Shown in pieces: positions 17,307 through 25,623 of a DNA stretch of 64,000 bases. The notes below the pieces were generated by a model. The model searched no databases and had not been told where the DNA came from. It was given only the letters and a program-made list of their open reading frames with translations. Position 1 is the first letter of the stretch. Each line of letters begins with the position of its first letter. Made by a program: the position numbers and the translations under genes. The DNA comes from Tistrella mobilis KA081020-065 (GTDB taxonomy: Bacteria; Pseudomonadota; Alphaproteobacteria; Tistrellales; Tistrellaceae), in the NCBI RefSeq assembly GCF_000264455.2, contig NC_017966.1, positions 310,001-374,000 of the forward strand, given 5' to 3'.

Positions 17307-18953
17307 ATGACCAAAGCCTCGGATCTCGTCGTCCAATGTCTGGAGAATGAAGGCGTGGAATACGTCTTCGGCGTTCCGGGCGAAGAGAATCTCGATTTCC
17401 TCGACAGCCTGTCGCGGTCGGAAACCATCCGCCTGATCCTGACCCGGCACGAGCAGGCCGCCGGCTTCATGGCCGCAACCTATGGCCGCCACACCGGCAA
17501 GGCCGGGGTCTGCCTGTCGACGCTGGGGCCGGGTGCGACCAATCTGGTCACGGCCGCCGCCTATGCCCAGCTGGGCGGCATGCCGATGGTGATGCTGACC
17601 GGCCAGAAGCCGATCAAGAAGTCCAAGCAGGGCCGGTTCCAGATCCTGGACGTGGTCGACATGATGGGGCCGATCACCAAGTTCACCCATCAGTTCGCCT
17701 CGGCCGACAACATCCCCTGGCGGATGCGCGAAGCCTTCCGCCTGGCCGAGGAAGAAAAGCCCGGCGCGGTGCATCTGGAACTGCCGGAAGACGTGGCGCG
17801 CGAGACCACGGACAGCCGGCCGGTGCCGGCCAGCCTGAAGCGCCGGCCGATCGCCGAGGCCAAGGCGATCAGCGCGGCGGTGCGCCGGCTGGAGCAGGCG
17901 CGGTCGCCGATCCTGGTGATCGGCGGCGGCGCCAACCGCACCCAGACCAGCCGCATGCTGTCGCGTTTCGTTCAGAAGACCGGCATCCCCTTCGTCACCA
18001 CCCAGCTGGGCAAGGGCGTGATCGACGAGCGCAGCCCGCATTTCGTGGGCTGCGCGGCGCTGTCGGCTGGGGATTTCGTCCATCGGGCGCTGGATGCCGC
18101 CGACGTCATCGTCAATATCGGCCATGACGTGATCGAGAAGCCGCCCTTCTTCATGAAGCCCGGCGGCGCCGAGGTCATCCATGTCAATTTCCGCTCGGCG
18201 GAGGTCGACCCGGTCTATTTCCCACAGCTGGAAGTTGTGGGTGATATCGCGAATGCCCTCTGGCAGATCACCGAAGAGATCACCCCCAGCACCGCCTGGG
18301 ATTTCGGGATGATGCACAGGGCCCGCGATGCCGGGGCGGAGAACGTCGCCCATGACGCGGTCGACATGCGCTACCCGGTCTATCCGCAACATCTGGTGGG
18401 CATCGTGCGCGAAGTGATGCCGTCCGACGGCATCATCGCCCTCGACAACGGCGTCTATAAGTTGTGGTTTGCCCGCAACTATCGCGCGCATGAGCCGAAT
18501 ACGGTGCTGCTCGACAATGCGCTCGCCTCGATGGGGGCGGGGCTGCCCTCGGCCATGGCCTCGCGGCTGGTCTATCCCGAACGCAAGATCATGGCGATCT
18601 GCGGCGATGGCGGGTTCATGATGAACAGCCAGGAGCTGGAGACCGCGGTGCGGCTGGGCATGCAGCTGGTGGTGCTGATCCTGAACGACAACGCCTATGG
18701 CATGATCCGCTGGAAACAGGCCGATATGGGCTTTAAGGATTTCGGGCTGAGCTATGGCAACCCGGATTTCGTGGCCTATGCCCGTGCCTATGGCGCCCAT
18801 GGCCACCGGGTGAGCGACACCGGCGAATTGCCGGCCTTGCTCCGCCACTGCCTGGAGGCGCCGGGGGTGCATGTCATCGACTGTCCGGTCGACTATTCCG
18901 AGAACGACCGGATCCTGAACCGCGAACTGAAGCACAAGGCGGCGGCGCTCTGA
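17307..18953 (+). CDS. acetolactate synthase large-subunit-like thiamine-diphosphate enzyme
   Basis: 548 residues, the usual length. Starts at ATG 17307 with GGGAGAG upstream. Three ThDP-enzyme domains are visible. The N-terminal Pyr domain has EYVFGVPGEENLDFLDSL and the proton-relay Glu in LTRHEQAAGFMA. The central domain has ILVIGGGANRTQ. The C-terminal PP domain has the ThDP/Mg motif GDGGFMMNSQELETA followed by LNDNAYGMIRW. Family reaction: condensation of two pyruvates to acetolactate or a related carboligation. No regulatory small subunit or ilvC lies nearby, so a stand-alone catabolic-type enzyme (as in acetoin formation) or another 2-oxoacid carboligase fits better than branched-chain amino-acid synthesis (inference). 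Confidence 0.9.
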   Translation: MTKASDLVVQCLENEGVEYVFGVPGEENLDFLDSLSRSETIRLILTRHEQAAGFMAATYGRHTGKAGVCLSTLGPGATNLVTAAAYAQLGGMPMVMLTGQKPIKKSKQGRFQILDVVDMMGPITKFTHQFASADNIPWRMREAFRLAEEEKPGAVHLELPEDVARETTDSRPVPASLKRRPIAEAKAISAAVRRLEQARSPILVIGGGANRTQTSRMLSRFVQKTGIPFVTTQLGKGVIDERSPHFVGCAALSAGDFVHRALDAADVIVNIGHDVIEKPPFFMKPGGAEVIHVNFRSAEVDPVYFPQLEVVGDIANALWQITEEITPSTAWDFGMMHRARDAGAENVAHDAVDMRYPVYPQHLVGIVREVMPSDGIIALDNGVYKLWFARNYRAHEPNTVLLDNALASMGAGLPSAMASRLVYPERKIMAICGDGGFMMNSQELETAVRLGMQLVVLILNDNAYGMIRWKQADMGFKDFGLSYGNPDFVAYARAYGAHGHRVSDTGELPALLRHCLEAPGVHVIDCPVDYSENDRILNRELKHKAAAL

Positions 18954-18960
18954 CGACGCC

Positions 18961-18994
18961 GGCGATGCGGGGGCATCCGCGCCTCCGCATCGCC
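18961..18994. terminator. hairpin between convergent genes
   Basis: GGCGATGCGG (18961-18970) pairs perfectly with CCGCATCGCC (18985-18994), a 10-bp stem with a 14-nt loop, starting 8 nt after the stop of the acetolactate-synthase-like gene. The next gene converges from the right. The position suits a bidirectional terminator; there is no T-run. Confidence 0.5.
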
Positions 18995-19016
18995 TGTCGC
19001 CTCAGGACCGGCCCGT

Positions 19017-19048
19017 CATCTCAGCGAGACTGGCATCTCAGCGAGACT
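19017..19048. repeat. 15-bp direct repeat at the glycosyltransferase stop
   Basis: CATCTCAGCGAGACT occurs at 19017-19031 and again at 19034-19048. The second copy contains the stop codon region of the glycosyltransferase gene (ending HKSR); the first repeats the same bases just beyond it. It looks like a small tandem duplication. Confidence 0.6.
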
Positions 19049-20150
19049 TGTGCGGCCTGGCGAGACAGGCATCGAAGATGGCGGCCGTCTGTGCGGCGGC
19101 CTTGTTCCACGAAAAGCGGCCGACATTCGCCTGGCCGCGCAGGATCAGGTGTTGACGCAACGCCTCGTCTTCGACCAGGCGGGACACGGCCGCAACCAGC
19201 GCATCCGCATCCGCCGGTTCGATATAGAGCGCGGCATCGCCGGCGACTTCCGGCAGGGCGCCGCGGCGCGTGGTCACCACCGGGCATCCGCAGAGCTGGG
19301 CTTCCAGGATCGGCAATCCGAATCCCTCATATTCCGACGGCATCACCAGGCACACCGCCCGGCGGTAATGCGCGGCCAGAACCGGCGTGGAGACGCCGTG
19401 CAGCCGCGTGATGCCGACATCGCCCGAGCGGGCGAGGGCGGCCGCCAGTGTCCCATAGGGATCGGTCCCCAGGATGACGGTGCGGATGCCCGCATGCTGC
19501 CACAGCCGGGCGGCAGCCTGCACCACGGTCTGCGGCGATTTATGGGGCAGGACGCTCGCCACCATCATGATGAAGGGACCATGCGCGCAAGCCCCGATGG
19601 CATCCTCGGGATCATCGGGCCCGAATCCCGGGCCCGCCGCTTCATGTACCACATGCAACCGCGTGCCGACCCTCAGCCCCTTGGCGCGGATGTCACTGGC
19701 GGTGGTTTCCGAGACCGCGATCACCGCATCGGCGGTTCTGGCGGTCAGGCGATCCATCACCTGCCGGAACCGGGCCTGGTAGCGTTCCACCGATCCGGGC
19801 ACCATGGCGTACATAAGATCGTGAATGGTGACCACCTTACGGAAGTCGCCGAGCAGCGGCCCGGTGTTACCGGGGCTGAACATCAGGTGAACACGGTGAC
19901 GCCGGGCAATGCGGGGCAGAATGGTCTGTTCCCAGATCACCCGCTGAAACCGGCCACTGAACTGTGGCACTTCAACGACGCGCACTTTGGACGCCAGATC
20001 GGAGGGCAGGGCGGTGCCCGCCTGCACGAACACCATCAGTTCGTATCGTTTCAGGGCGACCAGTTCACGGAGCAATGACCACGAATAGGTCGCCATGCCG
20101 CCAGGAACTCCCGGCGTGAGAAAAGCCAAATTCAGTCCGACGACATGCAT
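19038..20150 (-). CDS. glycosyltransferase family 4 protein
   Basis: 370 residues from ATG 20150 (MHVVGLNLAFLTPGVPGGM). The two-domain GT-B layout is readable: an N-terminal acceptor domain with GGMATYSWSLLREL, and a C-terminal nucleotide-sugar domain with the family 4 motif PSEYEGFGLPILEAQLCGCP, whose two Glu residues form the E-x7-E signature, followed by VEDEALRQHL. It also has TIHDLMYAMVPGSVERYQ, seen in rhamnosyl- or mannosyltransferase-like enzymes. Function: transfer of a sugar from an NDP donor to a cell-surface glycan. It stands alone between a convergent enzyme gene and a kinase gene, so no pathway can be given. The ribosome site is weak and an upstream start up to 20297 is open in frame. 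Confidence 0.88.
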   Translation of the reverse strand: MHVVGLNLAFLTPGVPGGMATYSWSLLRELVALKRYELMVFVQAGTALPSDLASKVRVVEVPQFSGRFQRVIWEQTILPRIARRHRVHLMFSPGNTGPLLGDFRKVVTIHDLMYAMVPGSVERYQARFRQVMDRLTARTADAVIAVSETTASDIRAKGLRVGTRLHVVHEAAGPGFGPDDPEDAIGACAHGPFIMMVASVLPHKSPQTVVQAAARLWQHAGIRTVILGTDPYGTLAAALARSGDVGITRLHGVSTPVLAAHYRRAVCLVMPSEYEGFGLPILEAQLCGCPVVTTRRGALPEVAGDAALYIEPADADALVAAVSRLVEDEALRQHLILRGQANVGRFSWNKAAAQTAAIFDACLARPHKSR

Positions 20151-20272
20151 CAAGGAAAGGCTCGGAAAGGACCGGGGCGTCTTCGGACGGAATGCCCTTT
20201 TGGGCGCCCCGTGACGGCAGACGAAAATACTACGATCTGCTGTGCAGAGATACAGCCTATTGAAGGCCAGGT

Positions 20273-21601
20273 TCAGGAAGCCGCAGGGCAAAGCCACACG
20301 GCGACCGCAAGCCCCGTCTGTCCCCTGCGGTTACCGATCTCGATGCGGCCGCCCTGGTCCTCGACCAGACGACGGGTGATGTCCAGCCCCATGCCCGAAC
20401 TGCCACCGCCGACGCCCGGTTCGGCCCCCTGGCCCAGAATGGCGTCACCGGCATCACCCAGCCGGTCCGGTGCGACACCGGGGCCGGTGTCGAGCACCGT
20501 GAAGCCCGGTCGGCCCGCGTCGTTCTGGACGTCGATCCGTACGGTACCGCCCGGTGGGGTGTATTTGATCGCATTGGCCAGCAGATTGACGGCGATCTGC
20601 TGCACCGTGGCGGCATCGGCGCGGACCATCACCGGCCCGGGTGCGGACACTTCTTCAAGCTGTATGGCGGCTTCCAGAGACAATCCATGGACCAGGCGCA
20701 ATGCTGCCGCGAGCGGCTGGCGCAGATCGATGACCTGGGGCAGCGGGCCGTCGGTGTGGCGCGGCCGCGCCAGCAGCCGGTTGACCAGGCCCAGCATCCA
20801 GCGTCCGGCCTCGTCGATCGATCCGGCCCAGGCGCGGGGCTCCTCCGGCAGGCGCTGGTCGGCCGCAATCAGGGCGGCATAGCCCATGGTGGAACAGAGG
20901 GGGGTACGCAACTCGTGCGCCAGTTCCTGCACTGCCTGGCCGGGTGTTGCGGCCATGTCGACCAGCCGGGTCTGGACCCGCACCGCCAGATCCATCTGTT
21001 CGCGCAGATGATCATTGGCGGCCAGCAGTTGCAGGCGTTCCGCAACCAGGGCGGCGTGGGCTTCCAGCATGCGCGTCTGACGGTCGTCGAGCCCGTCGGG
21101 GCGGGGTTCCGGGTCGATGACGCAAAGGGTGCCCAGGGCGATGCCGTCGCCCAGCCGGATGGGCGCCCCGGCATAGAAGCGGATGAAGGGCGGCCCCACC
21201 ACCAGCGGATTGCCCGCGAAGCGCGGATCCTGCGCGGCATCGGGCACTTCCAGTACCGTGGGGGCGGCAAGCGCATGATCGCAGAAGGCCCAGTCGCGCG
21301 GGGTTTCGGTGGCATCCAGCCCGTGCCGGGCCTTGAACCACTGCCGGTCGGTGTCGATCAGCGAAACCAGGGCGATCGGCGCCCGGCAAATGTCGGAGAC
21401 GATATCGACGATCCGGTCGAAGCCGGGTTCGGGCGGGGTGTCGAGCACGCCCAGCCGGTCGAGATGTGCCATGCGTCTGCGTTCGCGCACCGGATCGCGC
21501 CCGGCCGGCATGAAGGTCTTCCCGATGGTCTCCGATTTACCCGTGTCAGCCTTCGTCACGATCCGCATCCTCGATGCATCGACCCGTTTTGACAGATGCA
21601 T
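20273..21601 (-). CDS. GAF-domain sensor histidine kinase
   Basis: 442 residues from ATG 21601. A GAF domain covers about residues 40-190 (LDRLGVLDTPPEPGFDRIVD, DRQWFKARHGL, FYAGAPIRLGDGIALGTLCV). A HisKA segment follows with ELAHELRTPLCSTMGYAALI, whose His is the phosphorylation site. The ATPase domain has the N box QQIAVNLLANAIKYTPPGG, the G1 box LDTGPGVAP and the G2 box GSSGMGLDITRRLVED. There is no membrane segment, so it is a cytoplasmic sensor. No response regulator is adjacent; the only neighbour on this strand is a decayed kinase/HPt remnant 44 nt upstream. Signal unknown. Confidence 0.88.
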   Translation of the reverse strand: MHLSKRVDASRMRIVTKADTGKSETIGKTFMPAGRDPVRERRRMAHLDRLGVLDTPPEPGFDRIVDIVSDICRAPIALVSLIDTDRQWFKARHGLDATETPRDWAFCDHALAAPTVLEVPDAAQDPRFAGNPLVVGPPFIRFYAGAPIRLGDGIALGTLCVIDPEPRPDGLDDRQTRMLEAHAALVAERLQLLAANDHLREQMDLAVRVQTRLVDMAATPGQAVQELAHELRTPLCSTMGYAALIAADQRLPEEPRAWAGSIDEAGRWMLGLVNRLLARPRHTDGPLPQVIDLRQPLAAALRLVHGLSLEAAIQLEEVSAPGPVMVRADAATVQQIAVNLLANAIKYTPPGGTVRIDVQNDAGRPGFTVLDTGPGVAPDRLGDAGDAILGQGAEPGVGGGSSGMGLDITRRLVEDQGGRIEIGNRRGQTGLAVAVWLCPAAS

Positions 21602-21645
21602 CCTGCCACGGTTGATTGAAGGAAGTCTTAAATGCGCCGTATCTT

Positions 21646-22073
21646 TCAAGCCCGCCGACGGATCCTGCGCAACGTCGCGAGGCTGCCGTCCAGCGCGGCG
21701 AACAGGGCGACACGGGCCGCCGCCTCCAGCCTGCGGGCGGCGGCACGCAGCGCCGTCAGATCCACGACATCGGGCAGGCCGCGGATGGTATGAAGGCTGC
21801 GGCGCAGCTCTTCGGCTGACCCGCCGGCCAGGCGGGCGCCAGATCCAGCAGGAAGGTCTGCAGGCGGTCTCGCGCCGCAAGGGCTGCATCGGGGCCGAGG
21901 CTTGCAACCAGCGCCGCGAAGACCGGATCGGCCGCGGGCACGAGCGGCAGATCGACATCGAAACAGGTGCCGTCCGTGGCGCCGTCCCCCACGGTGATCC
22001 GGCCGCCCATCGCCTCGGCCATCAGCTGAATGGCCGCCAGCGGCCGGTCCCCGCCATCCCGATACCCGCGTCT
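21646..22073 (-). pseudogene. frameshifted remnant of a histidine kinase C-terminus with HPt-like end
   Basis: Reading leftward, one frame gives IQLMAEAMGGRITVGDG and GTCFDVDLPL, the end of a kinase ATPase domain, then DPVFAALVASLGPDAA. Around 21840 the homology jumps to another frame, giving ELRRSLHTIRGLPDVVDL and ALRAAARRLEAAA, an HPt-like helix pair with the candidate phospho-acceptor His in HTIRG. One missing base (or two extra) restores a single frame. The N-terminal part of a hybrid kinase is absent, so this is a truncated relic even if the frameshift is a sequencing error. It sits directly upstream of the intact GAF kinase. Confidence 0.6.
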
Positions 22074-22192
22074 GCCATGAACGCCTCCGGACCCGCCTTG
22101 CAGCCCGTGTCCGGGCGCTCCAGAGCCGAAGGATACGCGGTGATTGCCAATGAACTATTGACGGCATTGCGGGCGTGGGCGTGCAGCCGTCG

Positions 22193-23137
22193 TCAGACGC
22201 GGTCGGAATAGCGGTCGAAGGCGGTGACCCGGCGCACCGGCAGGTCCAGCTCGGCGCGGCGATAGATCTCGGTGCGCAGGAAGGTCATCTCGGCCTCCAG
22301 CTCCGCCTCGGGCACGTCGCGCCACCAGGCCTTGGGCTGGCCGTCGGAGCCGTCGTTCCAGCGATAGCCGCGGGCCTTCAGGGCATCCTTCATGTCGAAG
22401 GGGCTGCCTTCGGCGCGGATGCGCATGGTCGCCTGGCGGGCGCCCGCCAGCAGCGCACCGAGCGCGGTCACCCCCGCCACCGCCAGCGGCCGGGCCAGAA
22501 CTTCCAGCAGGGCACGGCAGTCTTCCGCCGCCCGGTGGCCGTCGTGGAACAGCCCGGCCTTGCCCAGAAGATAGCCGAGCTTGGTGCCCTCCACACCCTC
22601 GGCCGCCCAGTCGATGCCGGTCTGAGAACAGGCCCAGGCCTTCACCCGAAAGATCTCCCAGACATGTTCGACGAATTTGCGGTCGAAGGCGGCGTTATGG
22701 GCGATGACCACCGACGCGGCATCGGCAAAACCCGCCACCTCCACCGGGTCGATCGCCTGGCCCGCCACCATCTCGTCGGTGATGCCGGTCAGTTTCGTGA
22801 TCTCGGGCGGGATGGGCATGCCCGGATCCTGAAACCCCGAATAGGCGCCGGTCACCCGGAAGACCGTGCCGCCGGGTTCGAATTCGAAGGCGATCATGCC
22901 GAGTTCGATGATCCGGTCCTTCGCATGGTCCAGGCCGGTGGTCTCGACATCCAGGATCAGGCCGTTGCGCACCTCGCCGCGGCGCTGGAACTCGCCCTTC
23001 TCGCCGGCGGTGGAAAACCATTCCCGCGGCTCGATCCGCCGCAGGATGCGATAATCGCCCGAGGCTTCCAGCTTCCGCGCCATGGCCTCCAGCTCGGCAC
23101 GGGCGCGGGGGCTGCGGGGGCGGGTGGGGGCGGTCAT
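22193..23137 (-). CDS. 3'-5' exonuclease, DEDDh (DnaQ-like) family
   Basis: 314 residues. All exonuclease motifs are present: ExoI LILDVETTGLDHAKDRIIELG (Asp, Glu; quoted within limits as DVETTGL), ExoII VIAHNAAFDRKFVEH (Asp), and ExoIII FHDGHRAAEDCRAL, where His-x4-Asp marks the DEDDh class. An additional roughly 100-residue C-terminal region with ARGYRWNDGSDGQPKAWWRD resembles the tail seen in stand-alone DnaQ-like proteins of alphaproteobacteria. It degrades single-stranded or mismatched 3' ends; the role (repair or RNA turnover) is not evident. The gene is 13 nt downstream of the thioesterase gene and probably in the same transcript. Confidence 0.9.
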   Translation of the reverse strand: MTAPTRPRSPRARAELEAMARKLEASGDYRILRRIEPREWFSTAGEKGEFQRRGEVRNGLILDVETTGLDHAKDRIIELGMIAFEFEPGGTVFRVTGAYSGFQDPGMPIPPEITKLTGITDEMVAGQAIDPVEVAGFADAASVVIAHNAAFDRKFVEHVWEIFRVKAWACSQTGIDWAAEGVEGTKLGYLLGKAGLFHDGHRAAEDCRALLEVLARPLAVAGVTALGALLAGARQATMRIRAEGSPFDMKDALKARGYRWNDGSDGQPKAWWRDVPEAELEAEMTFLRTEIYRRAELDLPVRRVTAFDRYSDRV

Positions 23138-23150
23138 GGCAGTCTCCGGC

Positions 23151-24008
23151 TCACTTGTACCAGGCCAGCTGTTCCGAGGTGGCGACCAGCGTGCCGCCCG
23201 GCGCCCAGAGCGTCACCTGCTGATCGAAGAATCCGTCATGGACCCGGCGGGCGATGGCTTCCAGCAGCAGGAACTGCCCCGCCAGCCCGTCCAGCACCTC
23301 GGGACGGGCATGGATATAAGTGGACAGCGTGACGGTCGAAATCGGCCGCGGGCCGCGGTCGAGCACGAAGACCCGGGGATAGATCGCATCGGCGAGGCCG
23401 GCGACCACCGCGGCATCCACCGCACCTGCGGGCTCCCCCTCGACCAGGGCATGGCGCAGCCAGACCAGGCTGCGGCTGGTATCGGCGCCGGTGAAGGGCG
23501 GGCCCTGAACGATCCGCATCTCATAGGCCGAGAACCAGGGCGGCAGGCTGCGGTGTGCATGGCGGGGCGCGTCTTCCGGCGCCACGGCCGCAGGCATCGC
23601 GAAGCGGGGCTCGGTGAAATCGCCGGTGTCGCGGCGGGCGGCGGCGGTGAAATTGCCGCGCGCCGCGATGGCGCCGTCCTGGATCAGATCCACCTGCCAG
23701 AACGACACCGACCGGCCGACGCGCGCCGGCGAGGTGACGATGGTGAACGGTCCCTCGGCGATCGCGCCCATGAACTGGGTCTGGGTGGCGACGATCCCGG
23801 CACCGGGGCCCGCCTCGGCCAGCCAGCCGGCGGCGGCACGCTCGGCGGCGCGGGTCAGCACCGCGGCGATCCAGCCGCCGAAGGGGCCGATCATGTTCCG
23901 CCAGACCGGGTCGGTGCGGCCCGACCAGACGCGGACGCCGTCCGCCCTTTCCTCTACCGGTTCGATCGCGAGGGATCCACGGAAGGCATCGGGGCGGCTG
24001 GTGGTCAT
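23151..24008 (-). CDS. thioesterase family protein (double hotdog, TesB-like)
   Basis: 285 residues. The sequence has two hotdog-like halves: DPVWRNMIGPFGGWIAAVLT then TQTQFMGAIAEGPFTIVTSP and GRSVSFWQVDLIQDG in the first; RPISTVTLSTYIHARPEVLD and FFDQQVTLWAPGGTLVATSE in the second. The final block (hydrophobic strand, then WAPGGTLVATSEQLAWY) is typical of acyl-CoA thioesterases of the TesB-like group that hydrolyse acyl-CoA to free acid and CoA. Its substrate is unknown. It is the first gene of a two-gene leftward unit with the exonuclease and divergent from fhuF, sharing the 190-nt gap that holds a Fur-like box. Confidence 0.85.
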   Translation of the reverse strand: MTTSRPDAFRGSLAIEPVEERADGVRVWSGRTDPVWRNMIGPFGGWIAAVLTRAAERAAAGWLAEAGPGAGIVATQTQFMGAIAEGPFTIVTSPARVGRSVSFWQVDLIQDGAIAARGNFTAAARRDTGDFTEPRFAMPAAVAPEDAPRHAHRSLPPWFSAYEMRIVQGPPFTGADTSRSLVWLRHALVEGEPAGAVDAAVVAGLADAIYPRVFVLDRGPRPISTVTLSTYIHARPEVLDGLAGQFLLLEAIARRVHDGFFDQQVTLWAPGGTLVATSEQLAWYK

Positions 24009-24145
24009 GAGGCGTGTCTCCGGTCAGCGGCGCGTCGATGCGGGCCGTCATGTTTTTGGGGTCGGGGTTTCTTTATCATGTCTGGCTGTCCTGCGGCAGT
24101 GCGGTGTTGATGCGGCCGCAGCGCAAACGGCGGCTTGCATCTGAG

Positions 24146-24164
24146 AGTGATTATCAATATCACT
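24146..24164. promoter_or_regulatory. Fur-box-like palindrome upstream of fhuF
   Basis: AGTGATTATCAATATCACT is a 19-bp near-perfect inverted repeat (half-sites AGTGATTAT and AGTGATATT on the opposite strand) ending 34 nt before the fhuF ATG. It resembles the GATAATGATAATCATTATC Fur consensus in length, symmetry and AT-richness, in a gap that is otherwise GC-rich. Iron-repressed expression of fhuF and the following sigma/anti-sigma genes is inferred. Confidence 0.75.
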
Positions 24165-24198
24165 TAACCGTAGCGCCTCGCCGCAGGGAATCCGTCCG

Positions 24199-24945
24199 AT
24201 GTTCGCAGATCTCGCCCCGGCCTTCAGCGGCCCGTTCGACCGGTTCAGCAGATCGGTGGTCGGCCCCGGTGATCCGCGGCCGGCGCTCAGCATCCGGGCT
24301 CTGACCGCCGATCCCGAGGCGCTGGTCGAAAAGATGCTGCGCCGGCTGGCGCCCGAGGCCTCGACCCCGCAATCCCGGCGCGGCGCCGCCTCGCTCTGGA
24401 CCCAGTTCTATTTTGCGCTCGTCGGCGTGCCGGTGGTGCTGGCGGCGATGCGCGGCCGCCGCCGTCTGCCGGTCGGGTTGGACGAGATGGCGGTGGTCAT
24501 CGGCGAGAACGGCCTGCCGGCGGCGTTGAAACTGCCCGCCGCGGGGGCTCCCCAGCCCGATCGCGACCCGCGCGCGGCGATGGAGGCACTGATCATCGAT
24601 CATTACCTGCCGGCGGTGACCGCGATGAGCCGGGCCGGCCGGCTGGCGCCCCGGCTGCTCTGGTGCAATGCCGCCGTCCGCCTGGTCTGGGCGATGGAGG
24701 CCGCGGCCGAGGCCGAGCCCGAGGACACCGAATTGGCCGGGATCGCGGCGGCAGCCCGGCAGGCGGTGATCGCGACCCCCGACCTCAGTTGCGGTGCCGC
24801 CAACCCGATGTTCGACATGTTGCTCTCGCCCAAACCGGACTCCGGCTCCAGCTATACCCGCAAGGTCTGCTGCCTGCGCTACATGATGCCGGGGGTGGCC
24901 GATTGCGGAGAAACCTGCCCGCTGCCGCCCTGCCGCACCGCATGA
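24199..24945 (+). CDS. fhuF: FhuF-type ferric siderophore reductase
   Basis: 248 residues from ATG 24199 with AGGGAA 9 nt upstream. The C-terminus carries the FhuF iron-sulfur signature: SSYTRKVCCLRYMMPG, then CGETCP, i.e. Cys-Cys-x10-Cys-x3-Cys, the unusual [2Fe-2S] ligand set of the family. The upstream part has LWCNAAVRLVWAME and the conserved SQFYFALVGVPVV-like stretch (here TQFYFALVGVPVVLAA). FhuF proteins reduce Fe(III)-siderophores in the cytoplasm to release iron. A Fur-like box precedes the gene and the sigma-factor gene overlaps its stop by 4 nt, so the product probably serves the siderophore made by the NRPS operon 11 kb downstream (inference). Confidence 0.87.
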   Translation: MFADLAPAFSGPFDRFSRSVVGPGDPRPALSIRALTADPEALVEKMLRRLAPEASTPQSRRGAASLWTQFYFALVGVPVVLAAMRGRRRLPVGLDEMAVVIGENGLPAALKLPAAGAPQPDRDPRAAMEALIIDHYLPAVTAMSRAGRLAPRLLWCNAAVRLVWAMEAAAEAEPEDTELAGIAAAARQAVIATPDLSCGAANPMFDMLLSPKPDSGSSYTRKVCCLRYMMPGVADCGETCPLPPCRTA

Positions 24946-25475
24946 CCATCCAGGGGATGCGCGACCGGCTGCTGGCGGCCTTCCTGGCGGAACGCCCGGC
25001 CATGCTGCGCCGGCTGACCCGTCGCACGGGGTCTGCCGCATCGGCCGAGGACATTCTACAGGATTTGTGGATGCGCGTCTCGGGTGCCGCGGGGGCCGGG
25101 CGGCTGGACGGGGTCGACAATCCGGTGGCCTATCTGAACCGGGCGGCCAACAATCTCGCCATCGACCAGGACCGCGCCGAGCAGGCCCGCCGGTTGAGCC
25201 CCGACGAAATCGACACCCTGACCACGGTAGAGAGCGAGGCACCGGGGCCCGAGCGGGCAGCGGCCGCCCGACAGGAGCTGGAGGCTCTGAAAGCAGCGCT
25301 GGCCGACCTGCCGGCGCGCCGCCGGGCGATTTTTCTGGAGGCGCGGATAGAGGAACGCCCATATCGCGAGATCGCCGCCCGCTGGGGCGTCACCACCCGC
25401 ACCGTCGATGTCGAGATCCGCAAGGCGCTGGACCATTGCGCCGACCGGCTGGGGCGCCGGAGGCCGGGCCGGTGA
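24942..25475 (+). CDS. ECF sigma factor, FecI-like
   Basis: 177 residues from ATG 24942, overlapping the fhuF stop (ATGA). Sigma region 2 is seen in SAEDILQDLWMRVSGAAG and VAYLNRAANNLAIDQDR; region 4 in LPARRRAIFLEARIEE and PYREIAARWGVTTRTVDVEI, the helix-turn-helix recognising the -35 element. Size and arrangement fit iron-starvation (FecI/PvdS-like) sigma factors, and the next gene encodes a FecR-like regulator. In the standard system a TonB receptor signals through FecR; no receptor gene is in the window. Expression is probably coupled to fhuF and iron control. Confidence 0.9.
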   Translation: MTIQGMRDRLLAAFLAERPAMLRRLTRRTGSAASAEDILQDLWMRVSGAAGAGRLDGVDNPVAYLNRAANNLAIDQDRAEQARRLSPDEIDTLTTVESEAPGPERAAAARQELEALKAALADLPARRRAIFLEARIEERPYREIAARWGVTTRTVDVEIRKALDHCADRLGRRRPGR

Positions 25476-25557
25476 GCGGTGGAGGCATGACAGGGCTTGG
25501 AAAAAAGTCTGGCGCGTGCGATTCGTCTGCCATACGCCCCGCACGTCTGTCACGTAA

Positions 25558-25575
25558 GGGGGGCGGACGCCCCCC
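25558..25575. other. GC-rich inverted repeat in the sigma-FecR gap
   Basis: GGGGGGCG (25558-25565) and CGCCCCCC (25568-25575) form an 8-bp perfect inverted repeat with a 2-nt centre, in the 148-nt gap between the sigma and fecR-like genes. It may act as a transcript-level attenuator between regulator and anti-regulator, or be chance in GC-rich DNA. Confidence 0.35.
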
Positions 25576-25623
25576 ACGGTACCAGTGCCCCGTCCGGCGC
25601 CGGCCCTGCCCCGGCCCCAGCAT

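Noticed and set aside
25495..25535. An ECF-type promoter (GGAAAA ... CGTCTG) ahead of the fecR-like gene
   Set aside because: The spacing (19 nt or more) is too long for the usual ECF promoter geometry.
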